11,704 nucleotides of DNA, taken from positions 1 to 11,704 of the forward strand of contig JNEM01006051.1 of assembly GCA_000697335.1 (NCBI GenBank). The letters are read 5' to 3'. Under the pieces are notes generated by a model. That model searched no databases and was not told the origin of the DNA. It saw only the letters and a list, made by a program, of their open reading frames with translations. Below, piece after piece: positions 7,622 to 11,704 of this stretch. Source of the stretch: Conidiobolus incongruus B7586 (Eukaryota; Entomophthoromycota; Entomophthoromycetes; Entomophthorales; Conidiobolaceae). Numbering within the stretch: position 1 is the first letter of the stretch; each line of letters starts with the position of its first letter. The translations under genes were made by a program, and so were the position numbers.

Positions 7622-9232
7622 ATGAGATTACATCCAAATGCATCACATTTGATTGACCCAGTTGCTTTTGCAAAAGAGTTCACAGAAGCTTTAGAATTAA
7701 CTGATACTCAACCTGATTATTATAGTTTGTTAAAATCTCAGCCTATATTCCAACAAATTGAGGCGAGGTGTAAAATTCCAGAACGTTGCGCATTGCCCAA
7801 CCAACTTTTTGCCGATCCTTCTTTATACTTCCAGTGGAAATATAATCGTGAAGAAAAGGTCAAATCTAAAGCTTCAAAGCAGATTAAAACTATCAAAACT
7901 AATGCTAATAAGAATCAACCTATGAATCCTCCTAAACCTTTCTTAACGGATTTTGTTAAAGAAGATTTGGAATCCGCTAGTAGAACAAGGATTGCCCCAG
8001 TGAGTGCCAATAAAAGAGCCAAACTTAATAACCTTAAAGTTGATACAAGAGCAACCAACCAACATAATGAGCGCGAAGATTCTCCTCTATCGCCTTTGAC
8101 AGATTTATCAAACGATTCTGGAGGTGAAGAAAATAAAAAATCTAACACTGCCTCTTCCACAAATCCTCATGTTAAGGGTGAAAATGGTGATGAGCCTCCT
8201 TCTCCTAAATACAAAGGATTGGTATTTCCTCCTAACCACCCCATGACCCAAGTTCCTCCTGAGTTACATCTTCAATCTCTGGGAAGCATTGATGTTAATA
8301 ATTTACTCACTAATACTGCGTTAACTCTAGAGCAGCGTTTACATAATTTAATCTTTTTATTAGATTCTTCCAGAATTCGCTCCGTTCAAGAGTTGAATCG
8401 TCATGAACTAGTTGGAAAACAAAGAGTGGAAATGAATTACTTACCTTCTACGAAAACTAAACCAAGACATCACTCTAACCCTAATCAAATGCTCAATCGC
8501 TCTGTACCAGTATTTTCTATTGCTATTTTCTTCCCTAACAAGAAGCCCCAGTATCGTATGCAAGAATTTTTACTCTTGGGATCTCAGCCCTTGACTGATT
8601 TAAGAGATGCACTATACTGTCTATCTGATTTTGTAGCATCAGCGATTGAGCCACCATGCCCATCTAAACCAGGTGCTGCTTTACAGAATGAAAAGGTTGA
8701 ACGTCTCAATTCCCGCCAAAAGAAAATGTCTTCTTCATATTTCTTTGTTGAAGATGTGTTTTATTGTGATACGAGAGCAGATAAGAGTGAAGATTATGCC
8801 AACACAATTATTGAATGGAGTAATGATCCAGCTCGTCAGTCTCAGCCTAATAATCCATTTAAGAATCTCAAATTGGCTCATGCTGAATCCGTATGCTTCC
8901 AAGATCTCGCATGGAGAATTGACCAACCCTATTTATTCACACATCAAGGAAATTGTGAACATATTTTCATAGTGAAGGAAATTCGACTCTTGGATCCTAA
9001 GATTGATGACACAGTCTATGATGCTTATCCTAAACCTGTATTTATGTCCAAGATTAATAGACACAAGTGTCAAATGTGTAACTTATTCCCTGCTAAATAC
9101 ATCACTGTAGGAGATATCCATGCTGGTGAATCACCTTGTTTCTTCTGTGAACATTGTTTTGATCCGTTTCACTTTGATGAGGATGGTCAACCACTTTATG
9201 ATTTTGCTACTTATTTTTATGCTTATGATTAA
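7622..9232 (+). CDS. SNAPC3: snRNA-activating protein complex subunit 3 (SNAPC3/SNAP50 family)
   Basis: 536 aa, intronless. In animals and plants this subunit is part of SNAPc, which binds the proximal sequence element of snRNA genes and directs both Pol II (U1, U2, U4, U5) and Pol III (U6) transcription in the nucleus. The conserved C-terminal half runs from about residue 235. It includes YFFVEDVFYCDTR (373-385), TIIEWSND, FQDLAWRIDQPYLFTHQGNCEH (split here as FQDLAWRI at 426-433 and HQGNCEH at 441-447) and KEIRLLDP. It then ends in the SNAP50 zinc-binding tail: C483-x2-C486, then C506-x2-C509-x2-C512, followed by the conserved Tyr/Phe-rich end. Residues ~80-215 form a charged, Ser/Pro/Lys/Asn-rich linker with SP sites, probably disordered, which makes the protein longer than human SNAPC3 (~410 aa). 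The start is the first ATG after an in-frame TGA at 7616. It lies in tandem with the MYND-SET gene and converges on VPS13. Confidence 0.93.
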   Translation: MRLHPNASHLIDPVAFAKEFTEALELTDTQPDYYSLLKSQPIFQQIEARCKIPERCALPNQLFADPSLYFQWKYNREEKVKSKASKQIKTIKTNANKNQPMNPPKPFLTDFVKEDLESASRTRIAPVSANKRAKLNNLKVDTRATNQHNEREDSPLSPLTDLSNDSGGEENKKSNTASSTNPHVKGENGDEPPSPKYKGLVFPPNHPMTQVPPELHLQSLGSIDVNNLLTNTALTLEQRLHNLIFLLDSSRIRSVQELNRHELVGKQRVEMNYLPSTKTKPRHHSNPNQMLNRSVPVFSIAIFFPNKKPQYRMQEFLLLGSQPLTDLRDALYCLSDFVASAIEPPCPSKPGAALQNEKVERLNSRQKKMSSSYFFVEDVFYCDTRADKSEDYANTIIEWSNDPARQSQPNNPFKNLKLAHAESVCFQDLAWRIDQPYLFTHQGNCEHIFIVKEIRLLDPKIDDTVYDAYPKPVFMSKINRHKCQMCNLFPAKYITVGDIHAGESPCFFCEHCFDPFHFDEDGQPLYDFATYFYAYD

Positions 9233-9271
9233 TTCATTTCTATTGATGCATTTATTGAATATATGCTTTAT

Positions 9272-9277
9272 AATAAA
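9272..9277 (+). terminator. AATAAA polyadenylation signal of SNAPC3
   Basis: A canonical AATAAA begins 40 nt after the SNAPC3 stop codon on the plus strand, a normal distance for the gene's 3' end. Confidence 0.5.
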
Positions 9278-9573
9278 TTTTCTTTTATATTACTATATTA
9301 ATTATTTTTAATTTGATAACATTTCTGACTCATATAGCTAACTAAAACGCACATATATAATATATAATTTTAAATTTCAAATTTCGAAATCAAAAATATT
9401 AAATATTTTTAATATAAAATAATTATTTTATTCAATAAATAATAGTATCTAAAATTTGAATTTCATAAACAGATAAATTATTATTAAATTATTTCGAAAC
9501 TAAGTAATTTAAAGTTTTATTTATATTGTATATATTTATAAAAGCTGAAAATTATTATCTAAAAAATAGAATT

Positions 9574-9579
9574 TTTATT
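9574..9579 (-). terminator. AATAAA polyadenylation signal of VPS13 (minus strand)
   Basis: TTTATT on the plus strand reads AATAAA on the minus strand, 33 nt past the VPS13 stop codon. A second copy lies at 9516-9521. The nearer one has spacing like those of the other genes here. Confidence 0.45.
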
Positions 9580-9611
9580 CAAATAGAAAGAAAGAAAATT
9601 TGAGATTTGAA

Positions 9612-11704
9612 TTATTCAAGAGGTCGATTAGATTGTCTATATTGGTTGAGAGCTTCTTCAACTTTGGTAAAAAACCATTTTTTGGCAGCTGCTTCAGTGA
9701 TGGGAATAAAAGGACCAGGCTCTCCATTGTTGAGAATAAACTGAATTCCATTATTGACCATATCGACAGTATGTAATTCAGCTAAGGCAATATCCCATTC
9801 TAAAGTAAGTTGCTTGGAACGAAGGAGTAATACTCTGTTACCAGTCAGCATGATTACATTTTGCGAGCTTCTAAGATCATAATGTGCGATATAATGCTCA
9901 GAGAAATATTTACCATCCTTAACTTCTTTGAGCCAGGACTGGCCTAAAGCCTCTCGTTGAGAATATGGTTTTAAGACACCATCTGGCCCAATATATCTTG
10001 TTAGACGAACACGGTCAATATCGGTACCATCAAACACAGTTGTGGTATTACGAATTCCTTCTGCGACATTACTAGCAAGATCAAAAACACCAACAACTGG
10101 TTTGGCAACAGCTCCAACTAAACCTTTACCAATACCCTTGAAGAAACCACCAACACCCTCTTTTTCAGCACCTTCAATGGGTCTCATCAAAACACCAGTT
10201 AAGCCACTAGCTACACTCGATCCAAAAGAGTTGGCACCTTGGGCAACACCGTATAAGGCATGCTTAGGCCTATTCCTGACTCTTGTCATTCTACGTCTAT
10301 CTTGGTATGCTTTATCCATAGTAACGACAGAGAGACCTTTACCCAAACTCTCAGTAATTTTACTGAGTGAATCGGATAAACCGAATACAGTCTTTTTAAC
10401 GAAGGAACTAGTGCCTCTAGCCAGCCCAATACCAAAATCTTGAGGTCTATCGCTCATTACGAAGCCTTGATAAGGCTCATAGAATATATCAACGACACCA
10501 CTGCTTAAGTTATTGAATAAGCCTACTGGATTCCCAATGACATCAGCAGAACCTACAATTTTATGTATCTGGAACAAGAATTCTTGGCTGTAGTAACTGG
10601 AGAATCGATTCACCAATACAGGATAAGTAGCCAACAAATTTTCAAGCACTAGAGCATTGAATTTAATTGGTGCATCGTTGATACTACCAATTGTCATAGT
10701 GAGGACATTAAATAAGAAGGTAATTGGATTATGTGAAGGCGGTGGATTTTCTTCTTGGTTAATTCTCTCAGTTCGAGTGAAGGAGATATTAAACTTCAGT
10801 GGTTGAATATGGAAAACTTCAAAGAATGAGAGATGTTCATCTTCTTGAGCTTTTGGCTCAATAATTTCCATGGAGTGAGGGTCGAGTTCATCATCTTGAG
10901 TAGCTTCAATTTCATGTCCTGGAATACTATATTTAGCGAAATCCAGTAGAGCAAACAAGAAATCTTCGTCCACTTCAAATGACATAGCTTGCATCAAAAA
11001 AGTAACATATTTATAGAATTTAACACCATACGATTCATCTTTAGCTCTAACAGCAATAAATCTAAGAGCAGGATGTAAATTAGATTCGTTGCCATGCTTT
11101 GGAATTTCTGTGGGGTAGAGAATAATGGGGTATAATGCTCCGTATAACTGATTGTCAACTTGAATCCATTTAATACATAAGCTGATAGACTGAGAAGCAT
11201 CAGAATCCTCGAATTTGAAATCAAGTCCTCTGAAGGTTGCATAAATTAATTCTTGATTTCTTCTATTGATTACAGAGACGCCAATTCCTTCCAATTTGAC
11301 TTGGAAAGTGAATGATACTTTGGATTCAGTTTGAACTAACTCAAATCCTTGAGTGGTTCCAGTCCTGGTAATAGTAGTATTTGTAGAAGTAGTAGGGTTA
11401 GAAGCAGGAGCAGGAGCATATGTTGGTTTGAAAACACTCTCATCAGCACGGTAAGGAGTTAATCGAAGCACCATCACAAGGCCTTCAGCTTTAACTTCAA
11501 TAGACATAATATGCGATTGATTTCCAATCTTAAACTTGAAAGGCATGCTAACACCAATTTCTTGGAAATCAATTTCTCTTTGGAATCCGTTTACACTAAT
11601 GACTAACAATTTGTTCTTTTCAGATGGATAATCCCATGAATAAGGCACAATTCTACCAGCAGGAAGACGATATTTAGTGCCTTCAGCAGCTCCAGAAGAT
11701 TGTC
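9612..11704 (-). CDS. VPS13: VPS13 family lipid-transfer protein, C-terminal part (partial, runs off the right edge)
   Basis: The frame is open from the window edge to the stop at 9612-9614, giving about 696 residues of a protein that is normally over 3,000 aa. VPS13 is a bridge-like lipid transporter at membrane contact sites (ER, mitochondria, vacuole/endosome). The visible part starts in the end of the SHR-BD/VAB region: YRLPAGRIVPYSWDYP is a family signature, so the valine at 11648 is not a start. An APT1-like beta-rich region follows, interrupted by a Pro/Thr/Ser/Asn-rich linker (~11350-11430). The ATG2-like C-terminal segment comes next (~10030-10560), with SGVVDIFYEPYQGF, GIGLARGTSSFVKKTVFG, SDSLSKITESLGKGLS, DRRR and repeated GLxG/PVxG amphipathic helices thought to touch lipid droplets or mitochondria. 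It ends in the PH-like domain (9615-9990). In yeast that PH domain binds the mitochondrial adaptor Mcp1. No intron is seen in 2.1 kb. It converges on SNAPC3. Confidence 0.95.
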   Translation of the reverse strand, partial: QSSGAAEGTKYRLPAGRIVPYSWDYPSEKNKLLVISVNGFQREIDFQEIGVSMPFKFKIGNQSHIMSIEVKAEGLVMVLRLTPYRADESVFKPTYAPAPASNPTTSTNTTITRTGTTQGFELVQTESKVSFTFQVKLEGIGVSVINRRNQELIYATFRGLDFKFEDSDASQSISLCIKWIQVDNQLYGALYPIILYPTEIPKHGNESNLHPALRFIAVRAKDESYGVKFYKYVTFLMQAMSFEVDEDFLFALLDFAKYSIPGHEIEATQDDELDPHSMEIIEPKAQEDEHLSFFEVFHIQPLKFNISFTRTERINQEENPPPSHNPITFLFNVLTMTIGSINDAPIKFNALVLENLLATYPVLVNRFSSYYSQEFLFQIHKIVGSADVIGNPVGLFNNLSSGVVDIFYEPYQGFVMSDRPQDFGIGLARGTSSFVKKTVFGLSDSLSKITESLGKGLSVVTMDKAYQDRRRMTRVRNRPKHALYGVAQGANSFGSSVASGLTGVLMRPIEGAEKEGVGGFFKGIGKGLVGAVAKPVVGVFDLASNVAEGIRNTTTVFDGTDIDRVRLTRYIGPDGVLKPYSQREALGQSWLKEVKDGKYFSEHYIAHYDLRSSQNVIMLTGNRVLLLRSKQLTLEWDIALAELHTVDMVNNGIQFILNNGEPGPFIPITEAAAKKWFFTKVEEALNQYRQSNRPLE

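Larger units (their letters stand above)
9233..9611. other. Convergent intergenic region between SNAPC3 and VPS13
   Basis: 379 bp of highly AT-rich sequence holding the two facing 3' ends. It has AATAAA on the plus strand at 9272 and its complement TTTATT at 9574-9579 and 9516-9521 for the minus-strand gene. No ORF, RNA gene or repeat of note is seen. Confidence 0.7.

Noticed and set aside
7915-8160. 81-codon minus-strand ORF opposite SNAPC3, and similar frames at 8646-8972, 8735-8926 and 9120-9311
   Set aside because: These are other-frame shadows of the SNAPC3 coding region, which has clear family identity.
10042-10443. 133-codon plus-strand ORF, and minus-strand frames at 10796-10978 and 10994-11242
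   Set aside because: They overlap the VPS13 coding frame in other frames. The long plus-strand one arises from the Gly/Val/Lys-rich repeats of VPS13 read backwards.
9612-11648. Treating the residue at 11648 as the start of a complete 678-aa protein
   Set aside because: That codon is GTG (valine) inside the VPS13 signature VPYSWDYP, and the frame stays open with conserved residues to the window edge.

Overview
The window looks like nuclear DNA from an AT-rich, intron-poor eukaryote, most likely a fungus outside the Dikarya. The evidence is fourfold. Spacers are around 20% GC, while coding regions are visibly richer. Introns are tiny (50-54 bp) with GT...AG ends. One gene is a divergent GNB1L/Asa1-type WD40 protein. 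Another encodes the SNAPC3/SNAP50 subunit, which budding yeast and its relatives lack. An Entomophthoromycotina or other zoopagomycete source would fit, but that placement is an inference, not something read from the sequence.

Layout, left to right. Positions ~17-351 hold a GC-richer (~44%) block that looks like a single LTR of a retroelement. It is followed by a 2.8 kb, very AT-rich spacer with no recognisable gene. Positions 3130-4350 (+) carry a four-exon gene for an Asa1/GNB1L-like WD40 protein (354 aa), reconstructed here from three phase-consistent mini-introns. After a 1.2 kb AT-rich spacer, 5566-7314 (+) encodes a SMYD-type MYND-SET protein (582 aa, intronless). Positions 7622-9232 (+) encode the snRNA-activating complex subunit SNAPC3 (536 aa, intronless). 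Its upstream region carries a CACGTG box and a perfect 8-bp inverted repeat. Positions 9612-11704 (-) are the C-terminal ~696 residues of a VPS13 lipid-transfer protein, converging on SNAPC3 and running off the right edge.

The four genes do not form a pathway; they are housekeeping genes of separate systems: PIKK/ASTRA assembly, protein-lysine methylation, snRNA transcription and inter-organelle lipid transport. I found no convincing new multi-gene system. The main second-look items are the spliced Asa1 model, the retained SNAPc subunit with its palindromic promoter element, the LTR, and a few weak coding-like or structured islands in the spacers, given with honest base rates.
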